Positions 1 to 11,408 of a stretch of 64,000 bases of DNA are shown piece after piece. The stretch spans positions 1 through 64,000 of the forward strand of contig JAPTYO010000055.1 in NCBI GenBank assembly GCA_036873135.1, written 5' to 3'. The position numbers were made by a program, and so were the translations under genes. Positions within the stretch are counted from its first letter, which is position 1; each line of letters begins with the position of its first letter. The notes under the pieces were generated by a model. The model saw nothing but the letters and a program-made list of their open reading frames with translations, did not search any database and was not told the DNA's origin. This DNA is from Clarkia xantiana subsp. parviflora (Eukaryota > Streptophyta > Magnoliopsida > Myrtales > Onagraceae).

Positions 1-2
1 CA

Positions 3-400
3 TGGATCGTGAAAGTCAATGTTGATGCCGGCAGGTCTGCTCGTGATTGTTGGGCAAGAATGGCCTTTGATTGTCCGGACGAGTCATGGACGGGTAGAGT
101 TGTCTTGGAATAGGGATTAGGTATCACTCGATCAGCTCATGTTGCAGAGTTGGAAGCCCTTCGGTATGCTATGGAATTCGTACGAGATAGCGGGTATAGA
201 CGAGTTTGGTTGAAGTGGATGCAAGAGAGGTGGTAAAGGAGATCATTACAGGGACCTGGTCGGCTGATGTAACTCCTATCCATCGAGATATATGTGCTAT
301 TCGTGCTTCTTTTGACAGGTTTAAAATTACGGCGATTGCCCGTGATGCAAACATGGCTGCACATGTCTTAGCAAGTCATGCGTTGAAGGACTCTCCACGA
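3..400 (+). pseudogene. LINE-type RNase H fragment (broken)
   Basis: This is a remnant of the RNase H domain found at the end of plant non-LTR retrotransposon polyproteins. Reading from base 3 gives a KVNVDA start containing the first catalytic Asp, then an AELEAL segment with the catalytic Glu. After a frame change near base 205 a VEVDA segment gives the next Asp, and a late RDANMAAHVLA segment resembles the usual closing motif. An in-frame TAG near base 111 and the frame change show it is dead. It starts at or before the window edge, so upstream reverse transcriptase cannot be judged. A single nuclear RNase H-like gene is a less likely alternative. Confidence 0.6.
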
Positions 401-2518
401 GAAGACTGGGGGAACTTCGATACCGCGGTGGCTGGATCCGTCGCTTTAGTCTTTTTAGATTTGGATTCTATGTTGGTGATTCTGTAGTAGATTATGTTAG
501 GCATTTGAATCAATAATATTCTATCTTTTGACAAAAAAAAGATCAACACCCCGGTAAGATCGTACTTAGGTCGTGCCCTGTGGGGCAAGTCACCTACCTT
601 CTTTACTGCTTATGTCTTAGGCCAATACCCTATACATGGTAGCCACCCGTTACCACGAAGACTCCAATCGAGCGAAATTGCTCACCGGAACTCTCTCTAC
701 AACTGACTGCGCATACCTCCCCCAGTGGCGATGTAATCTGTTCCCACTCCTGCTGTAGGTCGAGAATCCACTCCCCCTTTAGGGTCTTACTGAGCTATAT
801 ATAAGGGCAACCCAATGTGACTCGTTGCTCGCTCCTTCCTTTCCTAAGTCTGGTCCTTAGGAAGCTGAGTTACGTGTTCAAGAAAGAGCGCTCTTAGTTA
901 GAGCAGATCGGGTGCTCTGGGACTCATCCCGTCTACTTATGCACCGATTGGGAGTAGGCATAGCTCCCTTCTGGCGAAGGATATAGCATGTGAATCCCGA
1001 ATGAATCAATCGCGGGGGTATAGCACCCACAGAAGTGGGATCTCGTTAGCCGAGGATTACAAGTTATACTTTCTTATTGTAATTCTTTTCCGTGCCTCAT
1101 GCAGAATAGGGTGGCTGCCTTGCACATCTTAAGTATTCTTCCCCGCCAACGGAATAACAACTATAAAGAAAGCCGATTTAGGACTTGACGCCCTTATCAT
1201 TGCAGGACTTGCTTTTTTTAGCTGATCTCTCAACGAAGAAGAGAGGTTTGCTCCTTGCCAATTGGATGCATGCGAGACTCAAGATTATTAGCCATTCTCA
1301 GGCATAGAACAGGAGCCGCGCCCTTGTCTTCTCTCGTCTTACCTAGCCGGGTGTGGCCTTCCAGACTGGCTTGCTGAACAATTACAGGAGGGATTTAGCA
1401 ACAAGCTGGGTTCCCCTTCACCTATAATCGGCGAAGCTGCTTCCACCCCTGGGTTCGCACTCTTTTTGGCTTTCATTGATGCAACAACCCCAGGCGAGCA
1501 GGTCGAGGAGAACTATATGAGTGGGTACTCCCGTTGTCACGGGATGAGTTATTCTCATCCTTAATATTTACACATACTCTACAGAAACAGCATGTGAACC
1601 CGTACGAAGAAGGCTCTGTGTTAACACCTTCCCCTGCCTCGGATGTCCTTTCTGTGGATACCTTTTCGTCTGACCCGGTGGCTTCCGCTTCTCAACTGAA
1701 TCTGATTATCCCTGTACACGATCGGCAGAGGGAAGAAAGAAGTTAGCTTCTTGGGATTATAGGCGAATTTATCATAAGAAAAGAACAGAAAGCAATATCC
1801 GCGGGGGCCCTCCTCCGCTTTAAAAGCTTAGTGTGGTTTGTGCCTCATGAAGATCATGAATTCTAGATTCTTTTATTGCAACAATTAAGGATATTCGGGC
1901 ACCGAACCACGAAAGGGAGCCTGGCCCCTATCCTATCTTTCTCTCCTTTACGCCACGTGCCCAGACAAATATGTCCTAATCTTTCCCACGCTTTCTGACG
2001 AAGTGAGTTAGCACTGATTATCTCGGGAGATAGTTATGCCCTTCATCAGCATTCTCAGAGTTCGCAAAGCAATTCCAGTTATCAGGTCCCTGGGCATAGC
2101 CCCCAGAGTTAGGCAAGGACAAGATCATCAGATGGCTCATCAGCAGATGCGATGGTTGAACGGGTCCGGTTTTAAACCAAGTCCTGACGGACTACCTGGT
2201 GAGGAAAGTGCCCCCCTGGTAAACAGAAGACGGATCACCTTTTTATAATAAGATTTAGGGCGTTCTGTGGGACTATGTTAGGAGATATATCCCAAGTTCT
2301 TTAGCGGCTTCTTCTTCTCTTCCGAAAGTGGGCTTGGCACAGCTGAAACTCAAGAAAGGTAATAGCCAGCAGGATTGTTGCTAAACCGGGGGATACCCTT
2401 CTTTTCTACCTTTCTACGTCCTCAACAACGTCATTCTTATATTCCCGCTTATGAACACGAGAACCAAGATATCTTGTCCGATGAACACCTAATTTCGCGA
2501 ATAAAGTATGGATATCCC

Positions 2519-2540
2519 GCTCCTCTCCCGTTGGTCGAGC
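2519..2540 (+). repeat. Mini-repeat family member
   Basis: One copy of a roughly 22-base motif whose core reads CTCTCCCnTTGGTCGAGC. Related copies lie at 3223-3279 (two in tandem), 16369-16387, 34111-34140, 36098-36129 and 46220-46251, some of them inverted. Confidence 0.6.
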
Positions 2541-3222
2541 ATCTATCTAAAGCCCCTCTCCTACGTCGAGCTGCTTGTAGCTCCTAAGCATTTCCATTTT
2601 AGGCGGTCTCTCGACTCCGACCCGTAGTGATGGCCAATTCTTACCTGCTCCGACGAGAAAGGGAAACCAACTTCTCTAACTTCTCCAGCAGGCAGGCTAG
2701 TGAAAGGGCAATTCATTCTGCTCATTCTGTCTGTCCTCGGACCTGGGGAATGACCTTTATTTCATTGTGATAAAGATATCTCCGCTCCAACGGGAGAACT
2801 ATTCTCGATTCGTAAGACAATCTTTCTAACTTCCTTTGTCGAAAGTTTGATTCCAATTCTTGGGGCTTGCGGGCAAGAAAGTAGGGATTCCTCACTAGGT
2901 TTGGATTACTTGTTATTCTTGCTGAAAGCAGAGATTCGGGGAGTGCTCCACGAAGGGGGTAAGAGAGCTACTAGAAGTATCATATTATTAGGCGGATCCC
3001 CCTAACAGATATTCCCGGGCTATAGTGGGCTTGACTCAGCCCGATATGCCCTAACTCTCAAGTTGGTCATTTCGGACTAGTTTGATTCATTACCAACTGG
3101 GTATGCTCATCCCACTTCTAGGTCTGGGCTTGTTCCCGTTCCTGCCCTGGTTTAATAAAGAGTAGGAGGTCTTAGTCTTTCTCGTCCTTCGCCTCGTCTT
3201 TATCGAGGTGACTTCATCCCTA

Positions 3223-3279
3223 TCCCTCTGGTCGAGCCTCTCCGCCCCTCTCCCTTATCGGTCGAGCACCTAAAGCCCC
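3223..3279 (+). repeat. Tandem pair of mini-repeat
   Basis: Two neighbouring copies of the CTCTCC/GGTCGAGC motif are separated by a few bases. Each is followed by a short C-rich run, CTCCGCCCC after the first and TAAAGCCCC after the second. The copies at 2519 and 36098 share parts of this context. Confidence 0.55.
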
Positions 3280-3849
3280 AGAGTGACTTCATTCTCGAGC
3301 GATACCCCATTCAGTATTGTTTCGGGATTAGCTCCCTCCTATGTTTCGCAGGAGGACTGAAAGCGCTCGACAGTATGGAGAGGGCCGAGCAACTATATGC
3401 ATTTGAGTACGTATTGGGAAATGAAAAAAGTGCTCTTTTTTTCTTGTGAGAATCCAGATTATCGTTAAACCAGGGAGACATTTTTGGCTCGAGGCGTCCC
3501 GAATCTATTGTATAGCGAGGATCGTATCTGTTTAGAATGAGACTACGGAATATCCCTTGATAGTTCGCCCATTGCGTGGTAAATCGACTAGTTCGCATTT
3601 CCCCGTCCTAGCTCTGTAGGTGGGGCCACCACTGAGGAAGAATAGTTTATCCATTGTTGTTTTGCTCTCGCCTGAGGGCGGGGTGCTTAACCCACGCGCT
3701 GCCGGTCTTGTGCTTTGGCTGATATGTGCATGCCCCACAGCATATATTGTGCTTTTCCCCTTTGGCAATTGGGATTGAATTCGGCAAACAAAGAAGTTTG
3801 AGAAGTAAGCCTTTGGAGTGATTCCCCCCCGTAATCTTGGTTTTTTGGG

Positions 3850-4560
3850 GTCCTCGGAAGTAGTCGCAGATCGCGATTATGAATGAACTTGGCATCGGCC
3901 CCTCAGGAGGTGATGGGCTGTACCTTGGCCTACCCGAGTTTGTCGGACGAAAGAAGAGAGTGGCATTTAGTCGAATCAAGGAGAAAGTCCATCAACGGCT
4001 GACCGCGTGGGATAGAAAGTTCCTCACAAGGGCTGGTAAGGAAGTTCTTATTAAGTCAGTGGCTCTTGCAATGCCTAATTATGCAATATCGGCCTTTCTT
4101 CTTCCGAAATCATTATGCGAGGACAAACCTAGAATGTTGCAATCCTTCTGGTGGAGTAAACAACCTGGGATGAAGGGAGTTCATTGGCTATCGTGGAAAA
4201 GGTTGTCAAGACGGAAGTGTAATGGTGGGTTAGGCTTCCGAGACCTCCAACTTGAATATTGCAATGCTAGCCAAAGTAGTGTGGAGGCTGGTCAAGAATC
4301 CAAACTGTTTGCTGGCACGGATTTACAGGGGAAGATATCATCGTGGAATAAGTATTACGCTGGCCGAAGCAGGTAAAAGGCTACTTGGGGATGGAGAGGG
4401 ATAATAGCGGGTCGAGATCTATTAAAGCAAGGGATCCGATGGCGAATCGGTTCGGGTTGGATGGTAGATATATGGGATGACCCCTGGGTCCCAAAACAAA
4501 CGGACTTCCGTCCACTCCCTAAGCCGGGTTTTCGGGCATAGTAGATAGAGTTAGGGCCTG
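3850..4560 (+). pseudogene. LINE reverse transcriptase C-terminal fragment
   Basis: This is the region that follows the catalytic reverse transcriptase core in plant non-LTR elements. The frame 3879-4376 shows the typical order: a LGLPEFVGR motif, KEKVHQRLTAWDRKFLTRAGKEVLIKS-like helices, an AIPNYAMS-like stretch, FWW and a GLGFRDL motif. Another frame continues from about 4380 with WRIGSG and then IWDDPWVP, also typical of LINEs. The frame change near 4260-4380 and loss of everything upstream make this a dead fragment. No target-site duplication or poly-A tail was found. It is probably nuclear DNA transferred into the mitochondrion. Confidence 0.85.
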
Positions 4561-5836
4561 CATTAAAACAGTGAAAACTTTGAAAGGCGGCTTTGAAGAA
4601 AGCGTGGGGTTTACAGTGATTCCCCTGGGATTAGTGGTTGGGAAGAGGAAAACCTCTCCACTAGCGATCTAGCTAGGCCATCTTTTCGATCAATCAATCT
4701 ATTCCGAGGAAGAGCGGATTGCTACTTTGTAGGTTTCCTAACAAAAAAGTGTTTTCTTTTTCAAATGAATAGCCAGGCGAAGTATGTCTGTAGCTTAGTG
4801 AGCCGCCAGGTTGGAACAAAGCAAATGGGAATGGCTTTGAACCAGTCTTTTATGATGGATGGAATTCCGTTGTGGAAAGCGGACACTGTTGGGAGTTTCA
4901 TAAAGAAGTTACATAGGGAGAGGTACGAAGGTTAGGCTACAGAGGTTTATCGGAAGTCGATCGCCTCTCCTTTTCAGTCGAGCCTTCCTATTGACATAGC
5001 CTTGGTGTTTGGCTCTGGGAACGGAGCTACAGATTGTTTATCTTGTTGCCAGAGTCCCCAGTGTTGAAGAGTCTCTTGGGGGCCCCCCCTCTATAGCATG
5101 CATGACAAAAGAAACTTGTTGTTTGAATCAACTTAGAAATTCTATTATCTAAACGTTCCTCTACTTCGTAAACAACATATAGTTGCATTTTTCCACCTAC
5201 GGGCCTTGTTGCCATAAGGTTTCTAATCTGTAGCTACCTCTTTCCTTGAGTCCAAGAGTTAGAGGCTTAGGATGGCATAGCAAGAGTTCAGGTACGGCCA
5301 CTTTTATAGATTAATAATATATAGCTAAACAGAACTCAACATATCAGTCAAATCGACCGAAGCAAGAGCACCAAGTTTAGTTGCTGCAGCCACAAGAGCC
5401 TCAGGCGAAGCTAGCTCGTCAGGTAAGAGCAAGGAGGCCAACTCATTAATTCCTACCACCGACCTGACGTCCGATAGAAAGTGTTGTGCGTCTAGCCCCA
5501 CTATATTAGGGGATCCACACCCAAATTGCAACAATCTAGTATAGATTAGCTTCTTCCGATGTCGAATCGGGCGAAGGATAACTTTGTGTCAGAAAAAGAG
5601 GATCCTCTTTCGAAGGTCAGGGCGGTAGAGAGACTGGCCAAGCTCCCCAACTTCGTCAGCGGACATAGCTTCAGAAGAACTCCCCAAGGTTGAAGAAGCT
5701 CTGCTTGACCTCCTTCCCGAAGAGAGGCGGAATGGCCCTGGATCGATCAACTGACACGACTCCGTATGAGGAGGTTTCACCGGGCCGGGTGAACCGACAT
5801 GTGAGAGAAAAGGCTAGCCCTATAAATGTATGAATC
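4561..5836. other. Gene-free spacer
   Basis: No recognised gene. Two short minus-strand frames (5325-5534, rich in Leu/Ala/Asp; 5589-5780, Ser-rich) have no family signature. They lie just beyond the gypsy protease fragment on the same strand and could be decayed retroelement sequence, but nothing proves this. Confidence 0.45.
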
Positions 5837-6541
5837 TTAGTTCCTATGGATGTGAAGGTAAGAAAGAGAAGGGATTTGTTGGGCATAACCTGATTGGGCC
5901 CTCAACCTCAAGAGGCAGCGAGATAGGTCACCTCGCCCTTCTTTCTTAACTCCCCGCGTGAGTTGCATGGCCGAGAGCATCTTTTGCCCGCTTCCCGTCG
6001 AACGCTTCACCGGCACAATGCATTGGCACCCAGCATCAAGGATGCAGATGCAATCCGCAAATGGAAGGATCAGCGCATCTATGCGGTCGAGGAAGTCCAT
6101 CCCGATGACGAAGGCGTAATCATCGAGAGGGATCACCTCAACAATCTCCTTGCCGCTCCATTGTCCCATCCGAATACTCACGTCTCGAGCGATACCGCAA
6201 GTAGGGACTTCCTCTGAGTTGACCGTCTTGAGTCGCCCCTTTGTCTTTTCCACGCGAAGACCCAGCTTCTTCGCGCCCTCCTCGGAGATGAAGAGGTTGG
6301 AGGCACCCGTGTCGACGAGTGCACTCACAGTCTTGCCCGCGATCTCAACATCCGCAGCGAACCCAACCGCGTCTCCTTCCCCGCCCGAAAGAAGTGGAAG
6401 CGGGCGAGCATGAGTAAGGAACTCGGGTTTGCTAACGGGTTGTGCTCGAGAGTGTAAGATTTTCCTCCTTTCGCGTAGAGCTTCGCTTCCAAAGGCTGTC
6501 ACAAAGTGAAATTCCTTTCCATAACTTAGCAGCTTTTGCAC
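5837..6541 (-). pseudogene. Ty3/gypsy retropepsin (protease) fragment
   Basis: The 234-codon frame contains an aspartic protease domain. The active site is ALVDTGASNLF at residues 74-84 (DTGA 77-80), followed by a hydrophobic-hydrophobic-Gly segment with VIGMDFLDRID near residue 145. Spacing and context match the retropepsin of plant Ty3/gypsy Pol polyproteins. The sequence before residue about 50 and after about 170 is not recognisable, and no reverse transcriptase follows on this strand, so this is an isolated fragment. The protease core itself is not interrupted, which suggests fairly recent capture. Confidence 0.8.
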
Positions 6542-8315
6542 GGTGATCTCGTCTCGTGCTTTAGCTGTAACTTTTATGCTTTCCCGCGCCCGCCTATGTC
6601 TTACCTCTGTCCTACTTACTTAACGCTCTCTCCCGATTGGGATCACACAAGAGTGAAGGGGTGGAAGTCAAGAACGAAGTAACCTCAACTGAATCGAAGT
6701 CATTTCCGGAAACGAATAACTGGATAAAAAGGAACAGAAGCCGGCTCGGGATCAACGGCTGAAGAAAGTGATCTCTGGCGAGCAAGATATCGACATCTTT
6801 TTATATTACTGTGCAAAACTAGGATACGCAAGGGAATCAAACCTGCTATGAGCCAGGGCCCAATCCCCCATTTTAGGAAAGTGACGAAGAAAAGGATCAA
6901 AGACCGGAGCGCAATAGAAGAACTCTTTTACTTGATCGTAAGCCTCCTTTATTACTATACCCGCAAGTGGAGAAAGGACTCAGTTCTGTATGGTAAGGAA
7001 CAATGCAAGGTGAAGTCATTCGCAAGCAGCTTGCAGAGTTAGAGGCTGGAAAGCTATTCTGTGCATGAGGTCCTCGAGTTTGGGAAAGCCAAAACGATGT
7101 AGGGGAAAGACAAATAGGTTACGGCTAGCCAAGTTATGGTTTATCCGACTCGAGCTAGAATAGATGGTCCGAGTAAATCCCCTGGTCGAGTGAAAGAGCT
7201 GGGTCTTCCCCGTCATCTTATGGACTGACGGATTCCTATTCGTCTTACGGGTCCGAGTCCCATTCATCTTAGTTTGCCCTTTCTGCCGAATCTGCTTAGT
7301 CGCTACTTTACTTTCGTCTTATAGGCGGGATTGTTCTCCAATCCAACAGGCCAGTGCTAGCCCCCTATTCTCGTAAGGCTTTAGCCCTCTAGTAGTGCGG
7401 TTAATAACGAAAGCACTTTCCGTCAGGACGACACCGAGATAAGAAATGAACACATCTCCTACGAAATGCGAGTAAGCGGGAGAACCCCCTATGGAACCGG
7501 GGAACCAGGATTTCCTGTCTCGTACTTAACTGATTGGCGACCCCCTGTCTTTACTAAGTCTTTACGGAACTCCGGTATCTTGTCACAGTCTAATCACAAT
7601 AAGCAAATTAAGAGGGGTATCCTACGAATGCACAAGGAAGAAGTGCAACCGGGCGGAGACTCCAGGCTATTAGCTATTCACTTTTAACTGCAGGCGTGGC
7701 CCGATCCCGGGATCACATATCTTCCAATAGACGGGGTGAAAGGCACGCAATCCTTATTCTAGCAGAACTGGCGACGAGGTTGAAAGCGAGGAGGAGGAGG
7801 AGCGAAGCCCCCCTTGTATTATGAACACCATATATGGTCAGAGCAGGATGCATTGCAAATCAAACCAATTCCCTCGATAAATGGTTACGAGCTAATCTTG
7901 AGACAGCTTCACTTCGTCAAGCCTGTATGAGTAGTGAAGATCGTTTGTGGTTGTTGACCAACGAAATACATGGGAAAAAGACCGGCTTAATGCATTTTGG
8001 TCTTACCCTCGCGTGAGGCCTATTTGCTAAACGCAGGGAAGTCACCAATTTCAGAGACTCTATCTTTACGCGTCTCATTCTTTTCTTAATAGTGCGAAGA
8101 AATGTGAGTCAACTCTATACCATTCCTCGAGCGCTATCTCTAACTCCATTTCTCTCCATTTTCTATGGAAATCGTAAGAACCTAAGGAATGCAAGGGATC
8201 GAACCTGCTACGAGCCTACTCAGTCGAATCCCTCTGATCGGCCCCCCCGGCCTATCTTCTGATCGGTCTACCTGCCTTATCTGATTTTTGGTAAGCGGAC
8301 CCTGCTTATTCTGAA
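6542..8315. other. Gene-free spacer
   Basis: No recognised gene. A near-repeat of about 27 bases occurs at 6821-6847 and 8185-8213 (AGG..T.CAAGGG core). A 60-codon plus-strand frame at 7834-8016 looks codon-like in composition, but I cannot assign it. Confidence 0.45.
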
Positions 8316-8485
8316 TCCCCCTCGCGTCAATCCCACGAGTCTCTTATCCATTTTCATTCGATCACGGCGGGGGAGTAAGTCAAAATAGAAAAACTCGCAT
8401 TGGTTTTAGGGATAATCAGGCTCGAACTGATGACTTCCACCACGTCAAGGTGACACTCTACCGCTGAGTTATATCCCTTCCCTGC
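8316..8485 (-). other. Chloroplast DNA insert (trnV-GAC and rrn16 upstream spacer)
   Basis: On the minus strand the sequence matches the plastid order trnV-GAC followed by the spacer leading to rrn16. The match to what I know of that spacer includes the TTGACG -35 element of the plastid rrn16 promoter, near 8330. It stops just after this element and before the -10 box. The left edge lies near 8316; the right edge is a few bases past the tRNA. This is plastid DNA captured by the mitochondrial genome. Confidence 0.88.
8407..8478 (-). tRNA. trnV-GAC: tRNA-Val (GAC), chloroplast-derived
   Basis: A 72-base cloverleaf on the minus strand matches plastid trnV-GAC. The acceptor AGGGATA pairs with TATCCCT (A/T, G/C, G/C, G/C, A/T, T/A at the stem), the anticodon loop contains GAC in CTTGACGTG, and the T-arm loop reads TTCGAGC. 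All stems look intact. Plastid-origin valine tRNAs are known in some plant mitochondria but are often unexpressed, so function is uncertain. Confidence 0.9.
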
Positions 8486-8913
8486 TCACCTCTGATCTGT
8501 CTGTTGGCTCCAGATCAGAATAAACCTCTGCAATCTCCGCAACTGGAGGAGAGTTACTTTCTTCCACATACTCCCCCCGGTCGCCCCGGGTTGATTCCCC
8601 TTTGGACCAAAGACCGGGGGGAAGACGTAGTTTACCGCCACCTTTGTAGGAAGACTCAACAACTGGGGAACTACCTTCTTTGATAGATCATCATCCCCAT
8701 AATGTTAATCTTCCCCAATATTCAACGATTTAGCAACGGATGCTTTATCCGATTAGATCAATTACCAGATGGTCGTGAAGCTGTTCAAAAACTTACATAA
8801 TGCTCACCGCAGTATCCTCATCACTGTGTACATAAACCCCAAGCCTCAAGAATGACACTTTCTTCTTAATAATGTGAACCAATATCCCCTTAACTTGCCA
8901 AAAAGATGGAGGA

Positions 8914-9967
8914 TCAGAACATCATCAAATTTGTGGCTACACCAACGACAAAGGGCTCCATCAACAACCTAGTAAAGAAGTAAAACACAACACCAAGCGC
9001 GATGGAAATGGGAAGAGCAGGCAGGGCACGGCGGCAGACAGACAACAAAATGAGGGTGCACCCGAGTCCAGATACTATTGCTAGATAACAAGCGTATACT
9101 GTCATCAAATCATACATTGCAGCTCTACCCACAAAAACACTGTAAAACACGAAATCCCCAAGACCAAGTCTGATTCCTCTACCTGAGTGAAGATCATTGT
9201 CTCCAGCATCTGTCCTTGTCTGTTCCCTCTGATTCCCCGAACCTAGGATTTCACGGCGACATTTCTTCGATTTCTTACTCTCGGTTATTGCCAAAGTGCA
9301 CTGATCTTGTAGCTCCAACAGCCACAACTGAATACTCCGATGAATCACTGCTCGATGAGTGCCTTGGCCTAACAGTACCCACTAATGGAGATGTTTCTCC
9401 TTCATCTCTACCACTTCTAGCTTCATCATTCCTACCAATACCAGATGCAAAATAAGTTCTTTCTAGACTATCTCCTGACAAAGGTTGTAGCTCAACTGAA
9501 CCTGAAGGTGGACTGGAATCTTAGAACCCTGCAATGAAGAGCCCCATATTTGACCCTCGATTCCCTCCAGCTTGAGGGGCCACTGGTCGTGCCTCGTAGA
9601 CAAGAGCAGGAAGCTCTTCATCACGGGTCGAGGCCAAGTCTACGAGTCATTTCAGGGGTCCACCGGGTGCCAAGACTGCCACCAAATCATACACAGCCAA
9701 TGCCACAAGCAGAGTCCAAGTTGTCCATTCAGGCAACTTAGTGGACCAAGCAGCCACAAAGATCCCCAAACATACCATGTAACACTGCCTCAGAATTATG
9801 GGAAATCCACCAGAGAAAACAGAAAGCACGCCCACGATAGTGAAATTGAAAAGCAGCAGAAAACAGGTGATCGAATCGACGGGTATCGAGAAATGCTTTC
9901 TAATCGACAGAAAGATCGAACCCCCCATGATTTCCAGCCCGATCGATTCCAGTATACTCGACTCCAT
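8914..9967 (-). pseudogene. Nuclear presenilin gene fragment (broken)
   Basis: Presenilins are multi-pass aspartyl proteases, the catalytic subunit of gamma-secretase, and are encoded in the nucleus. The frame from 9967 to 9647 has the first catalytic motif in AVYDLVAVLAPGG (Asp94). After a frame change near 9650 a hydrophilic loop follows, and the frame ending at 8914 has the second motif GLGDF and the PAL motif in RRALPALPIS, ending LMMF. All three signature motifs remain. The N-terminus jumps from residue 13 straight to a segment that in plant presenilins lies after the first two membrane helices, so an internal deletion is likely. Several frame changes make it non-functional. It is intronless over its length, but plant presenilin genes are, to my knowledge, largely intronless, so this does not prove an RNA intermediate. 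Confidence 0.9.
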
Positions 9968-10019
9968 TTCTCTCCGGTGGATTTGGTCGAGCCGGTGGTG
10001 TGCGATCGGCGCTGAAATT

Positions 10020-10945
10020 CTGGTTACATTTGGGGAGTTTCAGAGGAGGGAGCGGCCGATGCTTTATCCGATTCATTCATGGTTTATGGGCGTTTGTTTT
10101 ACGTTCAATTCCTATGGATGGAACATTTCATCAACATGCTCCGTTTGAAAGGATAGCTGGCAGATCAGTACCACTATTCCTTTGATTTGAAATAAGCCAC
10201 TGATCGGTGGCCAATTCGAATTCAGAGAGGAATATAGGTACTCTTGTTATTTGGTCCAGTACTGGCAGAAGGTTGGGACTGTATTATGGGTGGTCTCCAG
10301 TTTGAACAAAATATTGTTAAAGCTGGAGTGCCTAAACCTAAATCAGTCTGTTTCCGAGCTGGTCAACCACTTGGTTTGTATTCCTCATGGGCAGTTTTCG
10401 CTTTCTCACACCATGTTTTGGTGTGGTTAGCAGCTGAACAGGTTAGGCCCTCTGCCACACCATTCCAGGAGAAATCCTTGGTGATGATGTGGTTATCGCG
10501 GATGAAGAGGTTGCCTTAAAGTATCGGTCCTTATTGTATTGGATGACATGGGTGTCACCATAAGTGAATAGAAATCTTTGATCTCTCATCAGGGAGCTGC
10601 TGAGTTTGCTAAGCGCTTTAAAGTTCGTGGGTTACGGGTAGATTTATCTCCCATATCATCACGAGTATTGCTTGGTTTCTCACACCCTTTCTCCATGGGT
10701 GCTCTATTGGGGCAGTCCCCTCATTTTTGGGTGACTACTCTAGCTCGCATCATGGGGGCTTCTCGCCGGTCAATTGATAGATTCCATCATTTTAGATCTC
10801 AGTCTCTGAAGAGACTTAAGATTGCCTTGTCTCCAGAGGTCTCTCTTGAGGAGCTCTTTTTTTGTCCAATGATCTCGACTACCTGGCGTGCTGTTGAGGT
10901 GAAACCTGTGATAGGGTTTGCCTCGGCATCCAGTTGTTGATCGTT
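10020..10945 (+). pseudogene. Mitovirus-like RNA-dependent RNA polymerase remnant
   Basis: Mitoviruses are capsidless RNA viruses that replicate in mitochondria; plant genomes carry DNA copies of their single polymerase gene. Pieces in three plus-strand frames follow the family order: a DGTFHQ segment near 10115, a motif-A-like segment with SFDL and ATDRWP near 10165-10210 interrupted by a TAA, a GQPLG..SSW..F..SHH segment near 10360-10425 (motif B), and the catalytic GDD at 10480-10488 followed by VVIADE. A further stretch to 10940 contains ISHQGAAEFAKRF, typical of the region after GDD. At least two frame changes and stops near 10165 and 10550 show it cannot encode an active enzyme. The 5' part of the polymerase is missing. 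Confidence 0.88.
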
Positions 10946-11408
10946 GATCGCTTTACTATGAATATCTCTTGGTCGAAGGTCCAAAAGGCCCTTCCTCCAC
11001 TATACTTTAACGTCATTTTGATAGGATTACCTTCTCAGAACTTGTAATTAACTATCTTTAGTTTCTTAGTGGCTTTTACCAGTCATTAACAGTGGGAGTA
11101 ACTCTTCCATGATCTGTCCGACATAAGACTAATGGCGTCTCAGTACGTCAAGCCATGGTAGGCTATAGATGGTAGTGTAGGAAGGTGATAATCTTTCTCA
11201 TTACCATTTGTAGAATTCGTGTTGCTATCTGGGGTGGTATCACTCTGGGTGGTGACACGGGGCCCATCTACCATGTAGCCAGCTAGGGTTGGCTCCGAGA
11301 TAGTGAAAGTGGAAACCTAACCCAAAGCACTGCACTGGTTACACTCGAATTTTTCACACGAAATTGGGGCGTCCATGATTGAACCCTAAGGAATTCAACT
11401 TAAGAATA
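10946..11408. other. Spacer between mitovirus and LINE remnants
   Basis: No open frame of note and no recognised gene. It may include decayed 3' sequence of the mitovirus copy, but I see no motif that shows it. Confidence 0.4.

Larger units (their letters stand above)
401..3849. other. Gene-free spacer
   Basis: I recognise no gene here. Open frames do not exceed 110 codons and have no family signature. The stretch contains members of a short dispersed repeat (2519-2540 and two copies within 3223-3279). It looks like ordinary expanded plant mitochondrial spacer. Confidence 0.6.

Noticed and set aside
3311..3979. Three overlapping minus-strand frames of 78-110 codons
   Set aside because: No family signature; part is antisense to the LINE fragment.
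8185..8280. Sequence resembling the T-arm of a minus-strand tRNA (GGTTCGATCCC)
   Set aside because: No partner acceptor strand or other arms in the right place; a related copy at 6821 is also unsupported.
9572..10015. 147-codon plus-strand frame
   Set aside because: Antisense to the presenilin remnant, whose minus-strand motifs are clear.
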